DNA from: Apiosordaria backusii
Lineage: Eukaryota > Ascomycota > Sordariomycetes > Sordariales > Lasiosphaeriaceae
Direction: 5' to 3'
NCBI GenBank assembly: GCA_030549205.1
Contig: JAUKTV010000014.1
Span: 1,054,001-1,118,000 of the forward strand
Length of the DNA: 64,000 nucleotides
The translations under genes were made by a program, and so were the position numbers. This document shows positions 1 to 10,614 of this stretch, piece after piece; within the stretch, counting starts at the first letter, position 1, and the number at the start of each line of letters is the position of its first letter. The notes below the pieces were generated by a model. The model made no database searches. It had not been told where the DNA came from and saw only the letters and a list, made by a program, of their open reading frames with translations.

Positions 1-570
1 GGCTACCGAACTTTAGTCAAGGGTTTTTTCAGGTTTTGGATAGCGGTCGTGGTGATCTGTCTCGTCATGGCGATAGTAGTCAGTGTTAATCGCTATTTCA
101 CCTACGATAGGGCCATCCTTGAGGAATTTCGGGCTGTTGCTCTAGTGGCGGTGACTATATTGACTTTTATCGCGTTTTTACCTGTCATAACGGTGGGGGT
201 TGTGATACTAGGCGGGATGGAAGATCAAGAGTTTATCGAGAGGGAAAACACCCGGTTCAGAGCGAGGAGTTTGCTCTTGGTAACAACGGCACTGTTGTTG
301 ACGCTGGAGGCGGGGTTTAGGACAGGGGTGATGTTTGATCCTCGGCCGTGGGGGCAGGAGAGGTGGTATCATTCCCGGGCGGCGTATTACTGCTTGGGGT
401 ATTTGCTGGAGGTGGGGGTGGTGTATTTGTTGATTGGGGCGAGAGTTTCAATGGGGTTTAGGACGGGCGAGGTGTATAAAGGACATTGGCCGGGGGATCG
501 GAGGCCGAGAGTGGAGAGGTGGGCTGAGGGGGTTAATACGGAAGGTGAGGCTTATGGGGAGAGGGGGTGA
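1..570 (+). CDS. Multi-pass membrane protein, 3' part only (possible DUF3112-like fungal family)
   Basis: The frame is open from the first base of the window to a TGA at 568-570, so the 5' part is missing. The visible 190 codons contain at least three hydrophobic segments: around codons 14-28, one after the motif RYFTYD, and one near LLLVTTALLLTLEAGFR. A further hydrophobic stretch follows a PWGQERWYHSRAAYYC motif, and the tail is hydrophilic. An aromatic WYHS motif before the last membrane helix recalls fungal multi-pass proteins annotated as DUF3112 or family-C-like receptors. That assignment is from memory of the pattern and is tentative. Role unknown; the protein is expected in a membrane. 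Confidence 0.6.
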   Translation, partial: GYRTLVKGFFRFWIAVVVICLVMAIVVSVNRYFTYDRAILEEFRAVALVAVTILTFIAFLPVITVGVVILGGMEDQEFIERENTRFRARSLLLVTTALLLTLEAGFRTGVMFDPRPWGQERWYHSRAAYYCLGYLLEVGVVYLLIGARVSMGFRTGEVYKGHWPGDRRPRVERWAEGVNTEGEAYGERG

Positions 571-688
571 TGATTTGGGACATGAGACTTTTCCCTTGTT
601 GACGGTGGCTTTCCGCGGGGATACATCCTGAATTTCTGGGGGTACAGAGATACATGTTTTCAGAGACGACAATCTTCATAAACCATCT

Positions 689-1174
689 TCAGAGATCCTC
701 CGGCCCATTCAACCCAAACGTCTCAAACACCTTCAGATAGTGATGCCTCGGATCCTCCGAGAGAGGATACCACCCCTTGTTACTCATATGAAGTACCATT
801 CCCTGCACCGAGGCGAGGATCAGCTCGATAATGTCAAAGCAGTCGTTTCGCCAGTCTTTGTAGGCCTTGCTGGAGGGGTCGTTGTTCGGAGGCGGCACGC
901 CGTCATGGGCCAGATAATGACAGAGTCGGTGACGAGCGAGGGAGGCACGAAGGCACAAGTTCCAGCGGCGGAGGATGCTGTTGGTTGTGACGTTGTCTTT
1001 GAAGTAGGCGTAGTCAAGGGAGATTTGGGGAAGGGCGACGTAGAATCGTTTCGGTGGGGTGTAATCAACTTCGGCGATCTTGCTTTGAGAAGAAAAGTTG
1101 GGTTCATCGTTTCGAATACCGCTGGGCCTTGCTGTGTTGGTGGTCATTTTGGGGATGTCGAGGGAGAGTGACAT
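689..1174 (-). CDS. Hypothetical protein, 161 aa
   Basis: Minus-strand open frame. The frame continues further upstream without an ATG, so the start was set at the first ATG in frame (1174). A second ATG nine codons on (MTTNTARP) is an alternative. The protein is soluble-looking with no signal peptide or membrane segment. Its central part (LRRWNLCLRASLARHRLCHYL, then a DWRNDCFDIIELILASVQ helix and a GWYPLSEDP segment) looks like real folded sequence rather than a shadow frame. Loosely, helix-rich segments of this sort occur in gag-like proteins, but no motif settles it. I do not recognise the family. Confidence 0.45.
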   Translation of the reverse strand: MSLSLDIPKMTTNTARPSGIRNDEPNFSSQSKIAEVDYTPPKRFYVALPQISLDYAYFKDNVTTNSILRRWNLCLRASLARHRLCHYLAHDGVPPPNNDPSSKAYKDWRNDCFDIIELILASVQGMVLHMSNKGWYPLSEDPRHHYLKVFETFGLNGPEDL

Positions 1175-2010
1175 GCTTATGTGTGTTAGTGATAGGCCGA
1201 TAACAATGGGATTTTCTTGTCGAATAGAAGGGCAGGTGAACCTCCTGACGTGGTGTTTGAGGTCGCGAAGGGTTGAAGAAGCAAACAACGCGATGTTTTA
1301 TGACTTCATACTCTGGTGGGGCCGGAATTGTGTGTGCAACAGAGGACAAAGCAACGGGTGTCTGCTGTGGTCATTATGTAACCATTCATCTGATGTGTCC
1401 ATAAGGTAAAGGGAATCGCTCAGACACAATTCTTTGTTCATGAAGAGCTGGGATCAGGGTTGGGGTTACGAGAGCATGTCGACGATAGTAGGTGTTTGTT
1501 GATGCGATGTTTCAGTTCTATGAGAGCTTGAGAGAATAGCAGCCAGGACAATGGGAGAAAAAAAAGGAAAGAAATACCGTGTTTGACCAATCCCCCCAGT
1601 CCAACCATCCCCCAGTCCCACCATCCCCCAGTCCCACCAGGCTATGTGACAATCCCACAGACGTGTACACCGCTGTCGGCGGCCAGAGAACTGACCCCGA
1701 TCATTTATGTAGCTGGAATTGCACACTCCGGGAGTTGAATCTAGAACGCCTTGAATCAGTGGTGGGGGCTTGAGCGAGTACTCAAATCCCAATCACTGGG
1801 CTAAACACGCCGTACCCATTTGATTTGTTGGAAAGGGGACCTTGCTCGACCCTTATATGGCCAATTGCTCCTTCCTCGATAGATGGCCGCCAGTGTAAGA
1901 AGATATGAAACTCTGTGTTTTTGTTTCGATTAGGTATCTTCAAGTTGCTCTAACAGATAATACATGTCCTTATCATATATGGCCATAACAACAACATTAT
2001 TCCCGTTTCT
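1175..2010. other. Intergenic DNA with a short 16-bp tandem repeat
   Basis: This spacer lies between the small unknown gene and the arabinofuranosidase, both on the minus strand. At 1592-1640 about three copies of a 16-bp C-rich unit (CCCCCAGTCCCACCAT) occur in tandem. Small open frames here have no recognisable motifs. The 3' region of the arabinofuranosidase gene and the promoter of the small gene must lie in this stretch. Confidence 0.5.
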
Positions 2011-4243
2011 TTATTTACCCTTGCCCTTCTTGATTGCATCTGCCGTCTCCAACACAGCAACACTCAGCCCCGGTAAAGTGAAGGTAAATGCGCCGCCTTT
2101 TCCAGCCTTGATGAATGTGGTCTTCTCCTTGACAACATTAACGCCCGTGAAGGGGTCATTGAATCCATACGGATCCTCCGGCCCAGTAAGTACCGTCAGG
2201 TTGGCAGTTGCCCCCTCCTTCAGACCGTCAAACTTCAGCGACACCGGAATGGATTCGGTCGAGTTGTAGACGGCAGCCTTGAAGATGCCTGTCCCTGACT
2301 CGCTCTTGCCGGCGACATAGAACAGAGGGTCGAAGTTGGGCTTGCCAGCCGGTGCTGAGACGGGGAGGGTCTCGCGGATGATATGGTGGGCGAAAATTCT
2401 CCAGACATACCAGCTTGTCGAGCGAGTTGTAAGAGCCGGGTCGGCAGCATGTTGCACCCAGGTCATGCTCCATTGCCAGCGGTCCAAGCTACGAAGACCA
2501 GGTGCGTAGGTGGCACCGATAATCTTGTCGCCGTTTCTCTCAGTGCTGATCAAGAAAATAGCCTCAGCAACACTGCCGCCCCACCAAGGCAGGGGCATGA
2601 GCTGTCCCTCCCAAGCAATACCACCGTTGGGATGTGTCGACGCGGCCTCGCCAATTAGTGTCAGATTATCCTTGCTCAAGGAATCGAACTTGTTGAATCT
2701 CGCGACAAATTCATCCGGAGTCAGGTACGGGTGATGGTCACCAGCAGCCCCCTTGGGGATGGTCATGTTGTCGAAGATAGAGGGCGACGCGATGATCTGG
2801 ATATCAGGGTACTTCTCGTTGAAGGCCTTCATCATCATCGGGAAGCGGTAGTTGATGTACGATTCGAAACCAGCAGGGCGCCCGGCAAGCCAGTCCTCAT
2901 TACCAATTTCGACATACTTGACCTTCCACGGCTTGGGATGTCCGAGCTTCGCGCGGACAGCGCCCCATTTGGTGGTCTTAGCGTCTCCAGTGAGGAACTC
3001 GATCTCATCAAGGGCCTGCTGGATGACCCATCCCATCTCGGATTCCGGGACGAACGCGCCGTCCAGGGCAAGACCAGCGAAGACACCGACAACTGTGATG
3101 CGTTAGTAAACCGTAATTATGCCAGGAAATTGAACAACATACTGGGCTCCAGGTTCATGTCATCGGCCCACTCCATGTACTCGACCAGACCCAAGCCCAA
3201 GGTCTGCTGATACTCCCACACACCAGCCATGCCCGGGCGGTCCTTGAGGGGCCCAATAGTCTCATACCACTTCCACCAGGTGTCCAGAGTGTTACCCTCG
3301 AGCATGTTGCCACCAGGGAAGCGCAAGAAAGTCTGTTATCCGTCAGCAAGGTTCCGCTTTCTTATCCAAAAATTACCCACCGGCTTCAGCTCAACCATTG
3401 TCTGCGCAAGGTCAATTCTCAACCCATTCTTCCTCCCCTTAAACGTCGGCGGGAACAAGCTGATCAAGTTCAGATCCAAAGACCCATCCTTCGCGCCCTG
3501 CACCACATCATGTCAGCTCACCCCCCTTTATCTCCCCGCCTCCTACAGGAACATACCTCAGCATCCCACTCCACAACAAAAGTGTTATTACTGTTGGGCG
3601 CATCCTTGAAAGGCACCAACTCAAACTCCTTCTCACTCCACTTCCCCTTCTTGCTCCCCCCCTTCACCACCTTCTTCCCAAAAGTCTCCCCAGTGATCGC
3701 GCTGCGCAAGCTGACCTCAAAATCACCCTTGTACTCGCCAGTAACGTGGAAGCTACCAGTGTACTTCTGCCTCTTGACATCCATCCCCCAAAAGCCAGCA
3801 TTGGCCAACCCGACCTTTTGCTTCTTGTTGTCTTTGCCCTTGCCTTTGCCCTTGCCCTCTTTGGGATTGGCGACATTGACAGAGTAAGGCAGCGCAGACG
3901 AAAGGGGCTTGGCGAGCTTGTTGAGGGTGAGGGCGGCGCCATTGACGGGACTCCAGTTGTCGAGGTTTGAGGGGAATTTCTCGCTGCCTTGGAAGGCGCG
4001 GTTAGAGATGAGCTCGGCGTAGATGCCGCCGTCGCCAGAGTTGTTGATATCCTGTTTTATAATGATTTTGTCAGATGTTGGTCATGGGGGGGTTCGGAGG
4101 TTGGGGATGTTTACCTCGTGCATGAGACCATACATGATATCAGTCGTCTTGTTGCCCCCTGAAGAGCGAACAAGAAGATCAATGGCCATGCATTGTGTCG
4201 AGAGGGCCAGCAGCGCCGCAAGGGCTGGCTTGAGGTGGATCAT
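2011..4243 (-). CDS. Secreted alpha-L-arabinofuranosidase, GH51 family
   Basis: Predicted to remove terminal alpha-L-arabinofuranosyl residues from plant arabinoxylan or arabinan outside the cell. Five exons by eye: 4243-4115, 4051-3557, 3497-3381, 3332-3143 and 3092-2011, giving 670 aa, usual for fungal GH51. The start [20 protein letters not shown] looks like a signal peptide. The mature N-terminus carries the GH51 hallmark [20 protein letters not shown]. The (beta/alpha)8 core contains FLRFPGGN and YVEIGNEDW, whose glutamate is the expected acid/base. LIGEAAST holds the expected nucleophile glutamate. A beta-rich C-terminal domain follows. The insert after residue about 85 is lysine/glycine-rich ([10 protein letters not shown]). 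Introns are 51-63 nt with GTAAAC, GTATGT and GTGGGT donors. No binding module is visible. Confidence 0.93.
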
Positions 4244-5831
4244 CTTGCCGGTTTACTTCGTTCCACCCAGCGGTAGGTACGGAAGCAGACTTGACTGACA
4301 AGGGTGAAGAAGCCCAAAGACTACTAGCCATTGCGCATGTCAATGACGATGGTTTTAAACATCCTTCTTCCCCTCACCGAGGAGCCCTATGATACAACCG
4401 CGGGTTTGCCACCCGACGATCCGTCAGACCGCGATGTAAACAAAACATGCTGAATCCAGGTTCCCGGGATGCTTCAATATAGGCAAATATCTAGCGGGTG
4501 GGTATTTGTTGATGTGGTGGTTGATCTTGGGAGGGCATGATAGAAGCGCTCCAATGCTGGGGTGGGCAAGGTATGTAGGCTGTGCCAATACAACGCTATG
4601 CAGGGGGCCGACGGGTATTTGAAAGGATCGTGGGATCGGGAATATCTCGATGCTGATGCAGTCTCCGCTCGCGCTGTGGGCTGAGAGAGGGTTGCAACAC
4701 GAAGTGCCAATGCCGAACCGAACCGATCACCAAGCCGGGGACTCGGTAGCGGGGGCAGAGTAAACCATCATTGGGAGATCGAGGGCGAGGTGGGAAGCGG
4801 AGAAAAGTTTTGGTTGTTATGCGATCGGTGAAGTGACGCGAAGACGTACCGAGCGGCAGGTACGGCTCATGTTGCAACGCTGCATCTATAAACCCGATAT
4901 CCGCGCCAATGGGATATTCCTGGAACCTTTAGAAGCTTAAAGACATCCATGTCAAGCCCGATGTATCAACCGCACACCTGTGGGCCAGAACATTGACAGC
5001 ACCAGTCCTTGTGCTCATATATGATACCTACTGATACAGTGGTCAATTAGCATGAACTAATGGGTTAAAAGAGAGTGTGGAAAAGGTGATGAAATTGCAA
5101 AGGAAACTGTCAAACTGGGCTTCCTGAAGTAGGATGTGTGAAGTGGTGGATCTCTTTGCCTGGGCGACAGTGTTGGGGCGCAGCCAGATAAGAGATAAGA
5201 GATAAGACAAGGGCTTGTGAATGCCCTCACCTAACTAGGTACTTCAGGTATTCCCTACCTACCTGGTTTTGAAATGAAGGTCTACCTTAAGTAAAGCCAC
5301 CCTAAGCGATTTAGAAATTACTTACCAACCAGTTATCAAATTGCAAAATATTATCATTTTCATGTTTACTTTACCTACTTCGTTAACCATCAGTTGATTC
5401 CATTTTCAAAGCCAACTTCGAAGCTTTGCAGTACTTGAACTGTCACGCCTTGGACAAAGGGTACAGTAGGTGCTGCAAATCAGAGTCAATGCACAACAAC
5501 CACTAGACCTAACTTCCACCTTTTGAATCATGAGATAGGCCTGTCAACTATCTTTGGGGCCCCCCTATCTTATACGGACATCCACCCCATCTTATCATGT
5601 ACTGGATTTCTAACTTGTAATAGCTGTTTTGTTATCCACAGCGTGCCTGGCTCATGAGCCTTTTGAATGGGTAGGTAGATAGTATTTTGGTAGGAATCAG
5701 CTTAAGTTTACTTGTAACGCGCCACAGCCAGTTTCTCTCCGTACCTGGCTGGTATCTTCGTGATGCCTGATCATTCAACTGGCGGTGACGGACTCGCGGT
5801 CGGCTAGGTTCTCACACCCATTCTCAGGATT
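4244..5831. other. Intergenic region, divergent promoter side of the arabinofuranosidase
   Basis: No supportable gene. The proximal part is the promoter of the minus-strand GH51 gene. The distal part lies beyond the 3' end of the NACHT gene, which is also on the minus strand. It contains a short AGATAAG tandem (about 5190-5210) and several pyrimidine/ACCTACCT runs. Small frames around 4474-4877 have no recognisable domain. Confidence 0.4.
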
Positions 5832-8800
5832 TCAATCTGCGTTCGCTCCTTCCTCACCACTCTCCACCGTTGTACAGCTGGTACTATCAAGAATCTTCGA
5901 AAGCCGACTCCTCTCTTCTATCGTTTTTCGATCTCTCCGCCATTCTTCCATCTGTCTTGAAATGTCCACCCTCTGCTCTGGAACATCCACAAACTTCCGG
6001 GGTCTGTGAGCCCTCTCGTCATCCCATTCCCAAAGGATATCCCCCTCAAGCAGTTCCTGCAAGAATTCGCCTTGATCCATTGCCAGCACATCAGACTCCA
6101 CCGCTCTTACAATGTTTTGAGCATTGTCGAGTCGTAACCTCCATGTGAACCATCTACCATCATTCAGCACGTATAAGCCCTTCAAGCATTCCTCCAAACG
6201 GGAGATGATGCTGGAATTTGTGGTGCTAAAGAATGCCCCGTCCTTTCCCCAGATGATGCGAGTTATATGCGGCGTTACCGATACCTCTTCTAGGCGTTTT
6301 AGCAACCTTTGAGCTGCGGCTGTTGACGCGACCTCGTGGACTCTGAGAAAAAGGGCAAGCAAGCCTAGCAAACCCGCTATGTCTGTCTCAAGGAAAAGTT
6401 GTCCCCAGGGTTGGGGACGCCATGTAACCGAGGCTATTTCGCCGGGCGATGGTGACTTCCACCTGAAGTGAAACAAAGAACTTTCAAGCGCAGGAGTCTC
6501 AATTATCGCGCGTTCAGATAGCTTAGGCCCAAGTCCCAAAAGCCTAGTAAAGATCGAAAGAAACACGTTAAAATCTTGTCTGTCTTTTGTATTCTCTCTC
6601 AGGAGAGAAATTGCGAGTCCTATGGCAGCCTCGATCGGGGTGATATGCTGCGCTAAAAAATGATGACCAAGCGTAGGTTCAATAGAGAAGTCGTAACTTC
6701 TATACTCGAGGTCGATTTCTCTCCTAATAAAAAGCTCATCGATGCGCAGAAAGTTGCATCCAGGTCTAAGCCACGATCTCGATAAGGCTGCCGTGAGAAG
6801 ATAGGCGTTGTAGGCAGGTGATACCAAACCCAATTTATCCAGTGATTCCAATCTGTCCTCAACAATGTCGAACATCCCGGTTGCTGTCACAGCTCCCAGA
6901 AAATCCATCCAAGGTGACATATGCCACACGGGATCCTTGGCACCGAAGAGATCTTCAACCCAAGAACATATGTCCAAAAGTTGACCACGAGAGATTTTGG
7001 CGTTTTCGTATAAACGGTTAACCAAAGAGAGATATTCGACTGGGGAGGCACAGCAAAAAAGGAGATAGTTTCCGAAAAAATTACTAGCGATCGGGATTGC
7101 CTTGATCAAATCAACTAGCCTCTGGCTTTTGATGGCAGCATCGTCAGCGAGTAACTTTCTCCCTCCTTCGGAATCTTGAAGAAACTCCTTGGCTGACCGA
7201 TGAACGAAGCCAACCTTGGACCACAGAGGATACTCATTATCTCGTGTGACTTCCAACAGTCCCACACATCTGACTTCTATGCGGCGGGCTAATATGTCCC
7301 ACTTACTGAGAAGTACCTCACACTGCGCGGACCGATCTTCATGAACAAACTTTTTTAACAATGCCGGCTCAGTCGCCAACAGCAACATCGCAATGTTCAA
7401 ACCCTTGCCGGTGATGGTCTCATTGGTAAGGACATAATTGAAAAACTGTGCGGCATCTTTTCGGTAGATTGTCTCATCTACAGCCTCCAAGCGCTTCCAC
7501 ATAGCGAGATATAGATCGTTAAGATCCGGTGGCAGAAAGTTGAGGCGTTGCCGCAGTTTTTCGACATCATCTTCGTTCTCAAACCCATCTTGCAAAGACC
7601 TGAGAGCCAAGGCAACCCACAAGAAGACTCCTTCAGCCCTCAAACAAACTTCGATCAAGAAGTCTGTGTTATCAACCTTCGACAATCGTTGGAACAGCTT
7701 CTTGAACGTGCTGGATGCGAATTCCCAAATGTCCGGTGCCGTCAACTCATGAATTCTGAACGTCACTGCGTCGGATAAGTCGATGTCAAGGACACGGGAA
7801 CGGCGGCTTGCGAGACAGAGTTTGATGAGCGGCAAAGCTTGGAGCTGTTTAAGAAGGGCGACAAGATGGCGCTGCCCGTCCCCATGACCTTCAATCTCAT
7901 CAAGGCCGTCAAGGAAGATACAGACAGTTGTGTTTTGTAGCCGGCCAAGGGAAAATGTCAAGACCTTTTTGAGGTCTTGCTCGTCCCAATCGGAGCAAGA
8001 ATCCTTTGTGGTTATCTGGGGGTACGCATTAAGCACATCCCCCGCTATCTTCACGGATTCCAGCACCTGATGCAGCAGTGAGCACAGCACTCCTTTGATT
8101 TGGCGTTCCATGGGTTGACCAGCCATCCAAATAAAGTGGGAGAGTATGAGGGCATCCCCTGTGGGCTTCCTCAGATTTGACAAAGTTTCTGGGTGTATGG
8201 ACAAAAACTTCATAAGAGTACTCTTGCCTGAGCCTGGTTTCCCGCTGATCCAAAAGATAGTCTGATCAGGCGACTGAAGCCACTTGCGGAAAGACGAAGA
8301 CGCGTCTTCACGACACTCACGCTGTTCGCGAAGAATTTCATCGAGTTTCCATTTCTGGTATTTTGTGTAATCGTCATCCTGGTCATCCTGGTCATCGTGG
8401 TCATCGTGGTCATTCTGGTCATCCTGGTCATCCTGGTCATCCTGGTCATCCTGGTCATCCTGGTCATCCTGGTCGTCCTGGTCATCCTGGTCATCCTGGT
8501 CATCCTGGCCGTCTTGGTCGCTCTCAGGCTGATCAAATATCCATTCAAATGTATCCTCTGCGGCGGTTTTGATCTGGTTGCGCCGTTCGTTCATGGCATC
8601 ATACTTGAGACTTTGCAACAGCCTTTCGTGCTTGGCAAAGTCGAAAAGAGTAGCTCCAAGATTGGTCGTCATAGTTGTAACGTGGGCTTTGATGGATTCA
8701 GCCTTCTCAGTGAGGAGCTTAGTCATGCGGGTTTCTCCAGCCTCAAAGGCTTTGATAAATCCACGAAGTCGATCATCGAGCTTGTCGAAGTCCTCTCCCT

Positions 8801-9329
8801 GACGTATCTTGATGGCGTCGGCTTTGCTGCTGCATTTGAAGTTAGCAGCGCTCTGGCTCCAAAATCCTGACATTTGCGCTCACCACATATTGAATAAAAG
8901 CCGTGTTTCAAGCATGTCCTGGTGGTCCTTTAGACGCTTCTCAAGTTTCTCGATCTTCTTGCTTCTGGAGTTGAAAGTCTGTTTGATCGCGACTGTGAAT
9001 GATTTGAAGACTTTGCCCTTGGCCGTGTCAGGGGCCAGACACCTGTCGGCTTCAGTCTTCAGATCCGACGCTGCCTTCCTGCAGTCTTCGGCAATTTTGA
9101 AAAGCTTCTGGTCATTTGTGGTAAGGGAACGAGAATCCACTTTGGATTTGGCAACCCCGATGTCCCTTAGGACGTCGTCGAGACTTCCTAGGATATTGGC
9201 CAGGTCCGAGCCTGGCTTTTCCCCGTTGAAAATATGCTTATATGCCGTACACGCTTCAGCAGCAAAGCTTATAGTCTGGAAGACGTTGCAGGCGAGGCCA
9301 AAAGCGACCAATGGCTCAAGCCCTGACAT
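5832..9329 (-). CDS. NLR-like STAND protein: fungal N-terminal domain, (DDQ)n linker, NACHT NTPase
   Basis: Likely a signalling NTPase of the fungal NLR class, acting in non-self recognition or regulated cell death. Two exons, 9329-8884 and 8829-5832, give 1147 aa. The 54-nt intron has a GTGAGC donor, a GCTAAC branch site and a GCAG acceptor; unspliced, it carries an in-frame TGA at 8882-8880. Residues 1 to about 150 (MSGLEPLVAFGLACNVFQTI...) resemble the helical N-terminal domain of fungal STAND proteins. Residues about 250-300 are an acidic DDQ repeat. NACHT follows, with Walker A GKPGSGKS near 345 and Walker B CIFLDGLDE near 452-460. The remaining 690 residues are helical, and no WD40, ankyrin or TPR repeats are evident. 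The specific ligand is unknown. Confidence 0.88.
8373..8519 (-). repeat. 9-bp coding minisatellite encoding Asp-Asp-Gln repeats
   Basis: About 16 tandem copies of a 9-bp unit (GTCATCCTG on the plus strand) lie inside exon 2 of the NACHT gene. On the coding strand the unit gives Asp-Asp-Gln, with a few Asn, His and Gly variants toward the ends. The most regular copies are in the middle, typical of slippage or unequal exchange. It forms an acidic linker between the N-terminal domain and the NACHT domain. The unit is a multiple of three, so copy changes keep the frame. Confidence 0.95.
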
Positions 9330-10574
9330 GGTTGATGAAACGAATCGTGTCCGCTCCGGTTCAAGTTACGCCACGGGAAATTCTATGCGATGGTGGTCAG
9401 TGAATTATCCTGGAATATGGTATCAGTTGCCGGGGAATCCTAACTACCTACCTGAGGGTATGGAATGCGTTGGTTACTGTCCAACAAGCCCGAAAGGTGC
9501 CTAACAAAAGTCGAGGTCAAGCTCGGGCACCAAAAGCGTGCCTAAGCTGAGAGCAGCAAACGAGAAGTACCTAGGCGATGGGAGGTGTCTATATGAAAGA
9601 AAAACAGTTGCGTATGTTGCAGTCCGAAGAAATATATTTATAAAGTGGTCCCCAGGAAACCCAATCCGTCCTGGATGTTTTTGCTGAAGGCGAGTTCGAG
9701 ATCCGACGAAGGAAGAAGCGGGGTCTGGAGAGAGATCTGCCCACGATCTGCATAACTGCCTGAAGTTCGAGGACACCCTACATCAAAATCTCATACCAGT
9801 AGACGAATCATTAATAGCTACTTCGGCCAATTAATAGCGCAGCTTAGGGGCCTTAATCACTAGTGAAGATTACATCAGACAAAAACAGTAAGGGCATCTC
9901 TGCACAGATAAGAACGGCTGGGAACAGGATGAACTTTCAAGACCACTAACTTCAATACAAAGAGACAACTTTAAAAGACTCTTAGTACCTACCTTACGCA
10001 ACCGGTCATAATATGTCACCTATAGGGCGACGCACTTCTACCACACGAATACGTTAAGGTAAGTAAAAGTCCAGTATGAACACTGGAATATTACCTGGTA
10101 GTAACCTAGTAATAAAATACAGATTGCTTACTCTCGGGTGTTAATATTACACTTGTGATTATAAAAATAGTTAATACAACTTCAGTAAACAGGCGGAAGT
10201 AACATGAGCAATGTTCCTCACAATCAAACAGAGAGAAAAAAGTACACTGCAGGACGGAAAATTATACAGCCAACCCAACCTCCCTCGGTGTCCCGATCTC
10301 AATGGGACTCAAAATCCCCAATCTCTCCTCTCCCCCAGGCAAATCCAACACCATCTCCCCCGGCAGTCTAAACCTCTGCTCCCTCACAACCGGCTTCCAC
10401 TCCTTCTCCCTCCCAGCCCCTACCCCTACTCCCACCGCCGGCAAGATAGGCGTAACAGGTGACAAAATCCCCTTCCCCACCCACCCAACCTTGCTCCTTT
10501 GCTTCTTCCCTTTACCCACCCCCTTTTCATCCTCCTTTACCCTCACAGCAGCAGCAGCAGCAGAAGACAACCCC
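9330..10574. other. Intergenic region between the two NLR-like genes
   Basis: The right-hand end of one minus-strand NLR gene (its start at 9329) faces the 3' end of the next. From 9780 to 10210 the DNA is rather AT-rich with no open frame worth calling. From 10262 to 10574 the minus strand keeps an open frame that would be the natural continuation of the second NLR gene if a 20-bp duplication were absent (see findings). A small frame at 9501-9776 has no recognisable content. Confidence 0.4.
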
Positions 10575-10614
10575 CCCAACTTCCTCAACACCCTCCCAAC
10601 TTCCTCAACACCCT
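10575..10614. repeat. Exact 20-bp tandem duplication at the 3' end of the NLR gene
   Basis: Two perfect copies of CCCAACTTCCTCAACACCCT lie at 10575-10594 and 10595-10614. Because 20 is not a multiple of three, the duplication shifts the minus-strand reading frame. The gene then ends at the TGA at 10587-10585 instead of continuing into the open frame that reaches 10262. Confidence 0.95.

Noticed and set aside
8397..8870. Plus-strand open frame with a Val-Ile-Leu repeat antisense to the first NLR gene
   Set aside because: It is the shadow of the 9-bp repeat, which is open in several frames; the opposite strand has the NACHT motifs.
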